Shown: positions 1 to 7,833, counted from the stretch's first letter. The stretch: DNA of 11,569 nucleotides from CAZIWJ01 sp964542855 (GCA_964542855.1 CAZIWJ010000112.1:1-11569); one strand, 5' to 3'. Made by a program: numbers and translations. The notes: a model not told the origin generated them from the letters alone.

Positions 1-398
1 TGCTGGCAGGCGCACAAAATACCATTAACGGCTCTTTACGGACTTCCGACTCGGTTGCAGAAGACGGTATACTAACCGCTTATGAAGCCATGAACCTGGA
101 TCTTGACGAAACGGAAATGGTGGTGATGAGTGCCTGCGAAACCGGTTTGGGTGAAGTGAGGAACGGGGAAGGTGTGTATGGGCTGCAACGTGCTTTTATG
201 GTAGCCGGGGCTAAAAGCGTAATTATGAGCTTATGGAAAGTGGACGATGAAACCACTCAGGAACTGATGCGGATTTTTTATTCCCGCTGGATGAACGGCG
301 AAGATAAACTTACTGCTTTTTATAAGGCTCAGATCGAGTTAAAAGCTAAATTTAATGATCCCTACTACTGGGGTGGATTTGTGATGTTAGGTTTATAA
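1..398 (+). CDS. CHAT-domain protein, C-terminal fragment (5' end outside window)
   Basis: This is the end of a CHAT-domain protein, a caspase-like cysteine peptidase fold that in Bacteroidota usually sits behind TPR repeats. The reading frame is open from base 3, so the start lies outside the window. The visible residues run from LAGAQN through the stretch typical of the family: ILTAYEAMNLDL, then MSACETGLGE with the presumed catalytic Cys encoded at 135-137, then GVYGLQRAFMVAGA and SLWKVDDETT. The catalytic His motif (usually ATHG) normally lies just upstream of the LLAG segment and is therefore not visible. The C-terminus ends in WGGFVMLGL, a normal CHAT ending, so the 3' end is intact. 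trpD begins 12 bp after the stop, which suggests co-transcription. The substrate and any TPR or sensor part cannot be judged from this piece. Confidence 0.9.
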   Translation, partial: LAGAQNTINGSLRTSDSVAEDGILTAYEAMNLDLDETEMVVMSACETGLGEVRNGEGVYGLQRAFMVAGAKSVIMSLWKVDDETTQELMRIFYSRWMNGEDKLTAFYKAQIELKAKFNDPYYWGGFVMLGL

Positions 399-410
399 AA
401 TCATTTGTTA

Positions 411-1403
411 ATGAAAGAAATTCTCAACGCGTTATTTGAATATAAATCGTTAAATGAAAACCAGGCCAAAGATATTCTTATTCGCCTGGCCCAGGGCGAA
501 TACAATTCCAGCCAAATGGCCTCCTTCCTTACGGTTTACCTCATGCGAAGCATTACGGTACAGGAACTGGAAGGCTTCAGGGATGCCATGCTGGAACTAT
601 GCGTACCGGTAGAAATTGATGAATACGATCCCATCGATTTATGTGGCACCGGTGGTGATGGTAAGGATACGTTTAATATATCAACGTTATCTTCTTTCGT
701 TGTTTCCGGGGCCGGACAGAAAGTAGCCAAACACGGCAATAACGGGGTTTCTTCGGTTTGTGGTTCTTCCAATCTGCTGGCTCACTTCGGTTATGAGTTC
801 AGCAATGATGTAAACCGGCTGAAAGAAGAGTTGAACCGGGCCGGAATCTGTTTCCTGCACGCACCCCTGTTCCACCCGGCGATGAAAAACGTCGCCCCGA
901 TCCGCAGGGAACTGGGGGTGAAAACGTTCTTTAACATGCTGGGCCCGATGGTAAACCCGGCTTTTCCTAAAATTCAGCTCGTAGGCGTGTTTAACCTCGA
1001 ACTGGCCCGACTGTATGCCTACCTGTACCAGCAAACCAATAAACGGTTTGTTATTCTTCATTCCCTCGATGGTTACGATGAAATATCGTTAACCGGCCCA
1101 TTCAAGGTAATTGATAACAACGAGGAAATGCTGCTTCACCCCGAAGACCTGGGGCTGAAAAAATACAAGGAGGAAGATTTATACGGGGGCAATTCCGTGG
1201 CGGCTTCTGCTGAAATTTTTACCAGTATCCTCGAGGGTAAAGGAACAGCAGCTCAGAATGATATTGTGGCGGCCAACGCGGGCATGGCCCTGTATTGTGC
1301 CGGCAAGGCTGATTCCATTCTTAAGGCTGTTGAACTGGCAAAAGAAAGTTTACATAATGGTGCGGCCATGAAATCGTTCAGGGCCCTGACTAATAAGAAT
1401 TAA
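411..1403 (+). CDS. trpD: Anthranilate phosphoribosyltransferase
   Basis: TrpD transfers the phosphoribosyl group of PRPP to anthranilate, the second step of tryptophan synthesis from chorismate; it is a cytoplasmic dimer. The 330-residue product has normal length and all main motifs: the PRPP loop GTGGD at residues 79-83, NIST at 89-92, KHGN at 107-110, the anthranilate-site segment APIRRELGV near 162-170 followed by FFNMLGP, and the metal-binding HSLDGYDE at 217-224. The N-terminal helical domain (about 1-70) is complete. I place the start at the ATG at 411 rather than the in-frame TTG at 405, because family members begin with MKEIL-like residues. No Shine-Dalgarno sequence is visible, as is usual in Bacteroidota. 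It stands without other trp genes, between the CHAT gene and a threonine aldolase only 4 bp downstream. A related nucleoside phosphorylase or the TrpD2/YbiB group is unlikely because the anthranilate-site segment is conserved. Confidence 0.95.
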   Translation: MKEILNALFEYKSLNENQAKDILIRLAQGEYNSSQMASFLTVYLMRSITVQELEGFRDAMLELCVPVEIDEYDPIDLCGTGGDGKDTFNISTLSSFVVSGAGQKVAKHGNNGVSSVCGSSNLLAHFGYEFSNDVNRLKEELNRAGICFLHAPLFHPAMKNVAPIRRELGVKTFFNMLGPMVNPAFPKIQLVGVFNLELARLYAYLYQQTNKRFVILHSLDGYDEISLTGPFKVIDNNEEMLLHPEDLGLKKYKEEDLYGGNSVAASAEIFTSILEGKGTAAQNDIVAANAGMALYCAGKADSILKAVELAKESLHNGAAMKSFRALTNKN

Positions 1404-1407
1404 TGCT

Positions 1408-2436
1408 ATGATTGATCTTCGAAGTGATACCGTAACCAAACCCACACCCGAAATGCTACAGGCCATGATGCAGGCCGAAGTGGGCGATGATGTGTTCGGG
1501 GAAGACCCAACTATTGCACTCCTGGAAAAAAAATCGGCCGCTTATTTTGGCATGGAAGCGGGTATTTTCTGTCCATCAGGTACCATGACCAACCAGATTG
1601 CCATCCGTTTGCATACCCAACCCCAGCACGAAGTAATTTGCGACCGCCTTTCGCACATTTATAATTACGAAGGGGGAGGAATTGCTTACAATTCCATGGC
1701 GTCTGTTCGCCTGCTCTACGGGGACCTTGGGCGGCTGAAGGCCGATGACATCAGGGATAATATCAATAACCCGCACGACATACATGCCGCCCCCACTGCA
1801 ATGGTAGGGCTGGAAAATACGGTGAATAAAGGAGGCGGGTGTTATTACGATCTCCATGATGTTGCCGAAATCAGTAAACTTTGCAAAGAGGAAGGGCTGA
1901 AATTACACCTCGACGGGGCCCGGCTGTTCAACGCCCTGGTTGCCTCGGAAGATCATCCGCTGAAATACGGTGAGTACTTCGATACGATTTCAATTTGCCT
2001 TTCAAAAGGTTTGGGTACCCCCGTAGGATCGGTATTACTGGGTTCGAAGGAAACCATAACCCGGGCCAAACGGGTAAGAAAAGTATTGGGAGGTGGCATG
2101 CGGCAGGCCGGCTTCCTGGCTGCTGCCGGTATATATGCCCTCGATAATCATATTCACCGGCTGGCAGATGATCATGAGCGGGCCCGGAAAATTGCAGCCA
2201 TGCTTAACAACCAGCCTTACGTGCAGGAAATTAAGCCCGTACACACGAACATCGTTATTTTTACCCTGAAAGATGTATCGCCAGCAGCTTTCGCCAGCCG
2301 CATGAAAGAACAGGGCGTACAGGTAATTCCTTTCGGGAAAAAGGATATCCGCATGGTTACGCACCTCGATTTCAAAGAAGAGGATTTGAATGTAATTGAA
2401 AGCGCACTTAACAACCTGGCAGTAGTGCATGTCTGA
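1408..2436 (+). CDS. ltaE: Low-specificity L-threonine aldolase (PLP-dependent)
   Basis: The enzyme splits L-threonine or L-allo-threonine into glycine and acetaldehyde using pyridoxal phosphate; related beta-hydroxy amino acids are often also substrates. It is a cytoplasmic fold-type I PLP enzyme. The 342-residue product starts with the family signature MIDLRSDTVTKPTPEM, followed by GDDVFGEDPT near residues 26-35, the FCPSGTMTNQIA segment that holds the cofactor phosphate, HLDGARLFNA with the Asp and Arg that contact PLP, and SICLSKGLGTPVGS, in which Lys200 should form the internal aldimine. All expected residues are present and the length is normal. The start codon lies 4 bp after the trpD stop, and the last 8 bases overlap the start of rarA, so translation is probably coupled. 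The gene name is by family; whether L- or L-allo-threonine is preferred cannot be told. Confidence 0.93.
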   Translation: MIDLRSDTVTKPTPEMLQAMMQAEVGDDVFGEDPTIALLEKKSAAYFGMEAGIFCPSGTMTNQIAIRLHTQPQHEVICDRLSHIYNYEGGGIAYNSMASVRLLYGDLGRLKADDIRDNINNPHDIHAAPTAMVGLENTVNKGGGCYYDLHDVAEISKLCKEEGLKLHLDGARLFNALVASEDHPLKYGEYFDTISICLSKGLGTPVGSVLLGSKETITRAKRVRKVLGGGMRQAGFLAAAGIYALDNHIHRLADDHERARKIAAMLNNQPYVQEIKPVHTNIVIFTLKDVSPAAFASRMKEQGVQVIPFGKKDIRMVTHLDFKEEDLNVIESALNNLAVVHV

Positions 2437-3727
2437 TTTATTTTCCGGATCATCGGTTAAACCCCTTGCCGAGCGAATGAGGCCCCAATCCCTGAACGAG
2501 GTACTGGGGCAGGATCATTTACTGGGAAAACGCGGGGTTTTAAGGCAACTGGTAGCCCAGGCCAAAAAGCCGGGGTTCCGGATACCGTCCGTCATTTTTT
2601 GGGGGCCCCCGGGTAGTGGAAAAACAACGCTGGCCCGTATCATGGCAAAAGAATCAGGATATACTTTTACCCAGCTCAACGCAATCGACTCCGGGGTAAA
2701 GGAACTGCGAACGGTTATTCAACGGGCCAGAAACAGTGCTAACGTATTGCTGTTTATCGACGAAATTCACCGGTTCAATAAAGGGCAGCAGGATGCCCTA
2801 CTGCATGCCGTTGAAGAAGGTATTGTGTCCCTGGTCGGGGCCACTACTGAAAATCCGTCCTTCGAAGTTAACTCGGCGCTTTTATCACGCTGCCAGGTTT
2901 ACCGGCTGAACAGCCTAACGGAAGAACAGCTGGAGAAACTTTTGCAGACGGCGCTGGCCAATGATAGCTGGCTGAAAACCAAATCGATCCGGATCAGTGA
3001 AAAACAGGCGCTGTTTAATTTATCGGGGGGCGATGGCCGGAAAATGCTGAATAACCTGGAACTGGTGGTGCAGTCGGTAAATACATCACCGGTTGAAATT
3101 ACAGACCAGCTGGTTCAGGAAGCCGTGCAGCAAAAGACAATTAATTACGACAAGAAAGGGGAGGAGCACTACGACCTGGCTTCCGCCCTGATCAAGTCGA
3201 TCCGGGCCAGTGATCCAAATGCAGGGGTGTATTACCTGGCCAGGATGATTGAGGGCGGAGAAGACCTGTCTTTTATCGCCCGTAGGCTGCTCATTCTTTC
3301 TTCAGAAGATATCGGCAATGCTAATCCTAACGCACTGGTGCTGGCTAACAACACGTTCCAGGCTGTTCAGGTAATTGGTTACCCGGAAGCCGAAATTATA
3401 CTGTCGCAGTGCGTGGTTTACCTGGCCTGTTCGCCGAAAAGTAATGCTAGCTACAAGGCTATTAAAGAGGCGGGTAGCGAAGTGAAAAAATCAGGCAGCC
3501 TGCCAACCCCGCTTGCATTACGCAACGCGGTAACCTCATTAATGAAAAAGGATGGCTATTCGTCGGGTTACCGCTACGCGCACGATTACCCGGGTAATTT
3601 CGCTGAAATGGAATGCCTGCCCGCTGAGCTGAAGGGAAGAAAGTTTTACGATCCGGGCAATAACCCCAAAGAAAACGACTTCAGGAAAAGGTTAAAAAAC
3701 TGGTGGAAGGGAAAGTATAAATACTAA
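2429..3727 (+). CDS. rarA: Replication-associated recombination protein A (AAA+ ATPase, RarA/MgsA/WRNIP1 family)
   Basis: RarA is a clamp-loader-like AAA+ ATPase that works at stalled replication forks and single-stranded DNA ends. The 432-residue product is full length. The N-terminal segment PLAERMRPQSLNEVLGQDHL is typical of the family. Walker A is GPPGSGKTT at residues 59-67, Walker B is LLFIDEIHRF with Asp111 and Glu112, sensor 1 is GATTENPSFEVN, the arginine-finger segment is ALLSRCQVY, and sensor 2 lies in SGGDGRKMLNNLE. The C-terminal tetramerisation domain follows from about residue 240, with SIRASDPNAGVYYLARM, SSEDIGNANP and the closing YRYAHDYPGN. Translation starts at an ATG inside the end of the threonine aldolase gene, 8 bp before that gene's reading frame closes. 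It is the last gene of the + strand row; a hairpin overlaps its stop codon. Confidence 0.95.
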   Translation: MSDLFSGSSVKPLAERMRPQSLNEVLGQDHLLGKRGVLRQLVAQAKKPGFRIPSVIFWGPPGSGKTTLARIMAKESGYTFTQLNAIDSGVKELRTVIQRARNSANVLLFIDEIHRFNKGQQDALLHAVEEGIVSLVGATTENPSFEVNSALLSRCQVYRLNSLTEEQLEKLLQTALANDSWLKTKSIRISEKQALFNLSGGDGRKMLNNLELVVQSVNTSPVEITDQLVQEAVQQKTINYDKKGEEHYDLASALIKSIRASDPNAGVYYLARMIEGGEDLSFIARRLLILSSEDIGNANPNALVLANNTFQAVQVIGYPEAEIILSQCVVYLACSPKSNASYKAIKEAGSEVKKSGSLPTPLALRNAVTSLMKKDGYSSGYRYAHDYPGNFAEMECLPAELKGRKFYDPGNNPKENDFRKRLKNWWKGKYKY

Positions 3728-3754
3728 CCCGGCCCAGGCCGGTTTACCGGGTTA
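3725..3754. terminator. Hairpin between convergent genes, possible terminator
   Basis: An 8-bp perfect inverted repeat, TAACCCGG (3725-3732) and CCGGGTTA (3747-3754), encloses a 14-base loop. It begins on the rarA stop codon and lies before the end of the convergent hydrolase gene. No T-run follows on the + strand, so a simple intrinsic terminator is uncertain; it may block transcription from both sides or work with Rho. Confidence 0.35.
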
Positions 3755-3815
3755 ACGATGTGGAGTAATTGAACCCCCGGTTATGGGTACACGCAGGTTT
3801 TTTCCGGGCCTTATT

Positions 3816-4793
3816 TCAGGTCAATTCCTCCAGGAACCGGAACAGTTGCTTTTCGTGCCATCCCATTTCCGAAAAGCGAACATTTTGCGAAAAACCAACG
3901 TGGCCACCGTACAGTGGGGCCAGGAAAAAAACCCGGTCGTTTTGTTCACTTTCCTCGAAAGGATAGCAGGCCTGCGGGAAAAAAGGATCATCGAGCGCGT
4001 TAATCAGCAACGTTGGGAGTTCAGCCTGCGCTACAAACGGTTTGCTGCTGCAAAGGCGGTAATAATTAGGCGCTGTACCGAAATCGTGTACGGGTGCAGT
4101 GAAATAATCATCAAACTCATAGAAAGTGGTAATATTTTTTATCGCGTCGGCTCGATAACGCGATTCCGGAAACTGCCTAATCTTTTGCAGGGCCTTTTGT
4201 TTCAGCGGCAACAGCAGATGCCAAAGGTACAGTTTGTTCTGCCATCGCTCCATGTGCAGGGCTGTGGCTTCCAGGTCGAACGGAACCGAAACAGCTGCAA
4301 TTGCTTTCAGGTTACTGGCCTTTTTGTATAGTTTTTCCCCGCCATACTTGGTTACCACATTTCCTCCCAGGCTGAATCCGGCGAGTACGATTTGCCCGTA
4401 GTCGAACCGGTTGTTAACTTCATTAATAACGAAGTGAACGTCGTCGCTTTTTCCACTGTGGTAGGAAATGAGTAGGTTGTTGGATCGCCCACCGCAACCG
4501 CGGAAGTTCATGGCCAGCATGTCGAAACCCTGCAACAGGGCTGCCCGGGCCAGGCTGAGCATATACGTACTTTTACTGTTCCCCTCCAGCCCGTGAAAAG
4601 CAACAATCAGCCGATCACTTCCACAGGTATAATAGTCACCCTCCAGAAAGTCTCCATCGGGCGTATCCAGCACAAAACCCTGGCAGGGGGGTAAGGGGTC
4701 TTTTCTTAAGAAATTAGTGTAAATAGTGTTAAAGTGCCGGTTTCTGAATAAAACCGGGGGGTGGTAAACATGCTCACTTAAAATTTCGGTCAT
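3816..4793 (-). CDS. YheT-type alpha/beta hydrolase (COG0429 family)
   Basis: This is an alpha/beta-hydrolase of the YheT/ABHD1-3 type; the family is annotated as esterases or hydrolases with largely unknown physiological substrates. The N-terminal HPPVLFRNRHFNTIYTNFLRK resembles the family start (FRNGHLQTI-type). The 325-residue product carries the oxyanion segment AFHGLEGNSKSTY near 65-77, the FRGCGGRSN segment at 98-105, the nucleophile elbow GFSLGGN with Ser141, an acid in INALDDPFFP (Asp268 or Asp269), and the catalytic His298 in YGGHVGF. The triad therefore looks complete. No signal peptide is seen, so it is probably cytoplasmic. I chose the ATG at 4793; an in-frame GTG at 4814 would add seven residues (MEQTYPC) that do not resemble the family. 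It is convergent with rarA and stands alone on its strand. Confidence 0.88.
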   Translation of the reverse strand: MTEILSEHVYHPPVLFRNRHFNTIYTNFLRKDPLPPCQGFVLDTPDGDFLEGDYYTCGSDRLIVAFHGLEGNSKSTYMLSLARAALLQGFDMLAMNFRGCGGRSNNLLISYHSGKSDDVHFVINEVNNRFDYGQIVLAGFSLGGNVVTKYGGEKLYKKASNLKAIAAVSVPFDLEATALHMERWQNKLYLWHLLLPLKQKALQKIRQFPESRYRADAIKNITTFYEFDDYFTAPVHDFGTAPNYYRLCSSKPFVAQAELPTLLINALDDPFFPQACYPFEESEQNDRVFFLAPLYGGHVGFSQNVRFSEMGWHEKQLFRFLEELT

Positions 4794-4814
4794 GCAGGGG
4801 TATGTTTGTTCCAC

Positions 4815-5221
4815 TATGAAGCAACGTCAGCTACTGGCAGTCTGTTTTAGTTTGGGCTTACTCACCGATAAAAATTTTAATTTATAATTTTCATCATCAC
4901 TCATCTGTACGAGAATATAATTAATTCTTTTTTACGGAATTTACCATTTGTAAATGTAACTTATAAGCAACTTTTACAAGAATGTTGAATGTGCAGTTTA
5001 TAACCTGGTTAGCAAAACTCCCGGAAGGTTACAAGCGGTCAGGTAAGATATAAGTAACAATTACGGGAATAATTAAATGATAAAGCCGTTAACCTAACAC
5101 TAAAACTTATAATAAATTTACAACCCGGAAGTAAGATAAAATTGCAGATTAAACAATAAATAGTTATATTAAATATTATTTATATTCAATAAAACGTATT
5201 GCACCATTAAATAGCTGATAA
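4815..5221. other. AT-rich intergenic region between divergent genes
   Basis: About 400 bases separate the starts of the hydrolase (- strand) and the ThuA-like gene (+ strand). From about 4866 the base composition turns strongly AT-rich. A 23-codon open frame at 4816-4887 encodes a signal-peptide-like stretch (MKQRQLLAVCFSLGLL) and then stops; it may be chance or the stump of a lost gene. A small hairpin CATTT-GT-AAATG lies at 4945-4956. Promoters for both flanking genes must lie here or nearby, but I find no good match to the Bacteroidota -33 TTTG / -7 TAnnTTTG pattern. No RNA gene was recognised. Confidence 0.5.
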
Positions 5222-5845
5222 ATGATGAACAGATACCGGACTTCTTTGCTTGTAATTATCGTGGTGTTGATGGGTATTTTTTTCTACCTGCACCGTAAGA
5301 ACCCTGTATTCCTGGTTTATCACCCCAACGACAGCACCGCCACCTCTACCGAATGCGTTGAATTACTAAAAAAACTGGGGCAGAAGAACGACTGGCAGCT
5401 AATTTTTACCACCCGTGAGGAACTGTTTTACCCTGCCAGCCTGCAAGTGATCGACGCCATTGTATTTTTAAACACTTCCGGAAAAAGCGTATCCGGCAAG
5501 AACCGTGTTCACATTACCGACTACCTGAAAAACGGTGGTGGAGTGGTAGGTATTCGTCATAGTGAACAAATAAAAACCGATGCCCTGCTTTACGGGCGAC
5601 TGGTTGAAGACGACAATGACTCACCGTTCTCCTGGTACGAATACCACAAAAACGGAAGAGTATGTTTTACGGCTATCAGTGCTCAACAATCGCTGAATGA
5701 AAATAAACTGGTTAAATCCAGGATAGAAAGCGCAATGTTTTGGGCTTCAGGCATTGAAAAAAATCTGGATGATGACGACGGGCAGGTAATCTTTGATGAT
5801 TCAAAAGCCAATACCAAAACCAACCGCTACCTGGCAAGCTGGTAA
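5222..5845 (+). CDS. Membrane-anchored, shortened ThuA-like domain protein
   Basis: The 207-residue product has one N-terminal hydrophobic helix (about residues 8-24, SLLVIIVVLMGIFFYLH) with basic residues before it, so it is probably anchored in the inner membrane with the rest in the periplasm, or exported. The soluble part resembles the ThuA (trehalose utilisation, class I glutamine amidotransferase-like) fold: LVYHPNDSTATS, DAIVFLNTSGKSVSG at 79-93, YLKNGGGVVGIRHSEQ at 101-116, LYGRLVED, SWYEYHKNGRVCFTAIS at 137-153 and ESAMFWASGIE. These match the order of the usual ThuA motifs. The segment normally found between the YGKLV-like and WYHEY-like parts is nearly absent, and the usual HAA after GIH is here RHS, so the ligand site may be altered. 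The start may be either of two adjacent ATGs (5222 or 5225). No operon partner is evident. The family call is by motif memory and is moderately sure; function is unknown. Confidence 0.7.
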   Translation: MMNRYRTSLLVIIVVLMGIFFYLHRKNPVFLVYHPNDSTATSTECVELLKKLGQKNDWQLIFTTREELFYPASLQVIDAIVFLNTSGKSVSGKNRVHITDYLKNGGGVVGIRHSEQIKTDALLYGRLVEDDNDSPFSWYEYHKNGRVCFTAISAQQSLNENKLVKSRIESAMFWASGIEKNLDDDDGQVIFDDSKANTKTNRYLASW

Positions 5846-5969
5846 ATCCAGTTAGTTGTTCACCTGGAATTATCATACACCCAACATAATCATGTAAACG
5901 AGAACCGGGCTTCTCTTCATAACCTTAACTAGTATCCCAAAGGCAAACAAGAAAAATGCCCAGAACGAT

Positions 5970-5993
5970 AATCTGAGTGTTTAACTCCAGATT
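5970..5993 (-). terminator. Candidate terminator hairpin downstream of the response regulator
   Basis: AATCTGAGT (5970-5978) pairs with ACT-C-CAGATT (5984-5993), giving a 9-bp stem with one bulged base and the loop GTTTA. It lies about 65 bases after the stop of the - strand regulator gene. Read on the - strand, a T-rich stretch (CATTTTTCTTG) comes some 10 bases after the hairpin. The spacing of the T-run is poor, so this is only a candidate. Confidence 0.35.
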
Positions 5994-6058
5994 CAACTAA
6001 CGGGTATCCAGGCAGAATAGCGCAGTTGAAACGCTAACCCGGTTGTTTTCACTGGTTT

Positions 6059-6823
6059 TCATTCTTCTTCCATCCATTTCTTAAAACTGCGCACGCGATC
6101 GCGGCTAACAATAATTTCAGTTTCTGTTTGGGGTTTCAACACCAGCTTTAACCGGTTATTGAAGTAAGTATAAATGCTGGCGATACTCTGCTGGTGAATA
6201 ATCGTTTGCCGGTTAATTCTGAAAAAGAAAGAGGGAGCAAGCACCTGTTCCAGTTTTTCCATTTTGTAATCTATGACAAACTGTTTACCCGCAACCGTTA
6301 CCAGGTAAACAGATTCGCTCCGGGTGATAAAATAGGCAATTTCCTCAACCGGTACCGTTTCAAGCCTATCCTTGTAATGAATCAGGAACTTCTTTTTGAA
6401 ACGAGCTTGTATGCTTTTCACCGATTCCAGTAACTCATCTAGTTTCTCCTGTTGGTCTGATGCTTTAAAAGCAAAAGACTGGTACTTACGCAAGGCCCGG
6501 CTTAATTCTTCCTTTTTAATGGGTTTTAGCAGGTAGTCGATGCTTTGCACTTTAAAAGCCTCTATTGCATACTCATCGTACGAAGTTGTAAAAATGACCG
6601 GAACGCTAACTTTAAGTTTATCGAAAATCTCAAAACTAATTCCATCGGCAAGCTGGATGTCGGAAAGAATAATATCGGGTGGGGAATGGTGTTCGAACCA
6701 GTTCAACACCTGTTTAATGCTTTCAAGGCAGTCTACAACTTCCGCATACTCGTCTACCTCGTTCAACAGCCTTTTTAGCCTTTCCGCGGCCGGGTATTCA
6801 TCTTCAATGATTAAAACTTTCAT
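6059..6823 (-). CDS. LytTR-family response regulator
   Basis: This is a DNA-binding response regulator of the LytR/AlgR type. The receiver domain covers about residues 1-115: acidic pocket IIEDE (Glu7, Asp8), phospho-acceptor Asp55 in LSDIQLADG, the conserved Thr79 in FTTSYDEYA, and Lys99 in LLKPI. A helical linker (about 113-141) leads to a LytTR DNA-binding domain at about 145-252, with VEEIAYFITRSESVYLV, FFRINRQTIIHQ and the closing VSRDRVRSFKKWM. The 254-residue length is normal and all phosphotransfer residues are present. The start codon overlaps the stop of the kinase gene by 4 bases (ATGA), so the two are translationally coupled and almost certainly partners. It is the last gene of the receptor-kinase-regulator row. 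Target promoters cannot be named. Confidence 0.93.
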   Translation of the reverse strand: MKVLIIEDEYPAAERLKRLLNEVDEYAEVVDCLESIKQVLNWFEHHSPPDIILSDIQLADGISFEIFDKLKVSVPVIFTTSYDEYAIEAFKVQSIDYLLKPIKKEELSRALRKYQSFAFKASDQQEKLDELLESVKSIQARFKKKFLIHYKDRLETVPVEEIAYFITRSESVYLVTVAGKQFVIDYKMEKLEQVLAPSFFFRINRQTIIHQQSIASIYTYFNNRLKLVLKPQTETEIIVSRDRVRSFKKWMEEE

Positions 6824-7833
6824 TTTGAAATTAACGGTATTTTCACTTCAAACGTCTCACTACTCCGGTTCACCTCAACCGGGGCTGAAGTCATCAGGGT
6901 ATAGCGACTGATAATATTCTTTAACCCGGTATGAGTAGAATGGCTCTGCTCTTTCATCAATTTCATCCCTTTTTGCTGCAGGTTATTTTTTACAATTATG
7001 TGGTTCGATTCAGTAAGTAACTGCAGGTTAAGCGGTTGTTCGCTGGAAACCACGTTGTGTTTAATGGCATTTTCTACCAGCATTTGCACACTTAAAGGGG
7101 CAACTCGTTTATGGTACTCGGTATAATTGATGCTTTTTTCAACGGTTAAATTTTCACGAAAGCGAACTTTATTCAAATGTAGGTAAGCATCCACAAACTG
7201 AAGCTCTTCCTGTAATGAAACCGTGGTTTTATCTTTGCTCGACAACACGTAACGATACACATCAGATAGCCGGCTTAAATATTCCTGGGCAGATTCATTG
7301 TCTGGTTCAATCAGCGCCGACAACGTATTCAGGCTGTTGAACAGGAAGTGCGGGTCAACCTGGTTTTTGAGCACTTCCAGTTGGGAATAAATATTTTCCC
7401 TGGCCAGCATTTCGGTTTGCTGGATGTACTCCTTCCACCGGTTAAAAAAATAGGCCGATTCATAGATTAACATAATGATCACCGACGGTATTAAATTAAT
7501 TAGGGCAATCCCCAGCCATTCTTCCGGTTGGCAGTCGGAAAGGTTAACGAAGTAAAACAAAGCATCCAGGGCAACCGATGAGCCGATAGTAAACAATACC
7601 ATGCTCAACACCTGAAACAGAATCCTGGGGAAAGTGGTCTTAAACTTCGGGAACAGCTTCCGGCTAATAATAAAAATGGCCCGGTTCCCTTCCCAGAGTA
7701 CCGCAGTAAAAACCAGCGCCTGTAAAAAATGGGCGAAGGGATGGGTCCAGAATTCGGCTCCGTTTATCGACAGCGACATGATAAAGGCCACTACCGGGAT
7801 GCCTGCCATACGCACTTTACGGTCTTTTAGCAT
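6820..7833 (-). CDS. LytS-type sensor histidine kinase (His_kinase PF06580 type)
   Basis: The 337-residue product is an inner-membrane sensor kinase. Four hydrophobic segments lie at about 10-24, 36-56, 70-96 and 107-130, with only short loops, so it has no large periplasmic sensor domain and may sense a membrane-embedded or protein signal. A coiled linker (about 132-157) leads to the phospho-acceptor segment QVDPHFLFNSLNTL with His162, the hallmark of the His_kinase family. The ATP-binding part has the N-box LVENAIKHN with Asn255 and a closing TGLKNIISRY segment. The Gly-rich G-box is short, as is common in this kinase group. Start is the ATG at 7833; a second in-frame ATG at 7809 would remove eight residues. 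It starts 57 bp after the receptor gene stop and overlaps its regulator, so the three are probably one operon. Confidence 0.92.
   Translation of the reverse strand: MLKDRKVRMAGIPVVAFIMSLSINGAEFWTHPFAHFLQALVFTAVLWEGNRAIFIISRKLFPKFKTTFPRILFQVLSMVLFTIGSSVALDALFYFVNLSDCQPEEWLGIALINLIPSVIIMLIYESAYFFNRWKEYIQQTEMLARENIYSQLEVLKNQVDPHFLFNSLNTLSALIEPDNESAQEYLSRLSDVYRYVLSSKDKTTVSLQEELQFVDAYLHLNKVRFRENLTVEKSINYTEYHKRVAPLSVQMLVENAIKHNVVSSEQPLNLQLLTESNHIIVKNNLQQKGMKLMKEQSHSTHTGLKNIISRYTLMTSAPVEVNRSSETFEVKIPLISK

Noticed and set aside
1..398. CHAT protein as part of a defence system such as a gRAMP/Craspase-like effector
   Set aside because: Only the C-terminal part is visible and no Cas-type, gasdermin or other defence gene is adjacent; the downstream genes are metabolic and repair genes.
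687..1061. Open frames on the - strand within trpD and similar ones in the aldolase and lipoprotein genes
   Set aside because: They are antisense shadows of well-conserved genes and have no domain features.
3783..4331. Long + strand open frame antisense to the hydrolase gene
   Set aside because: It lies opposite a gene with a complete catalytic triad; its translation shows no family motif and looks like a mirror of codon bias.
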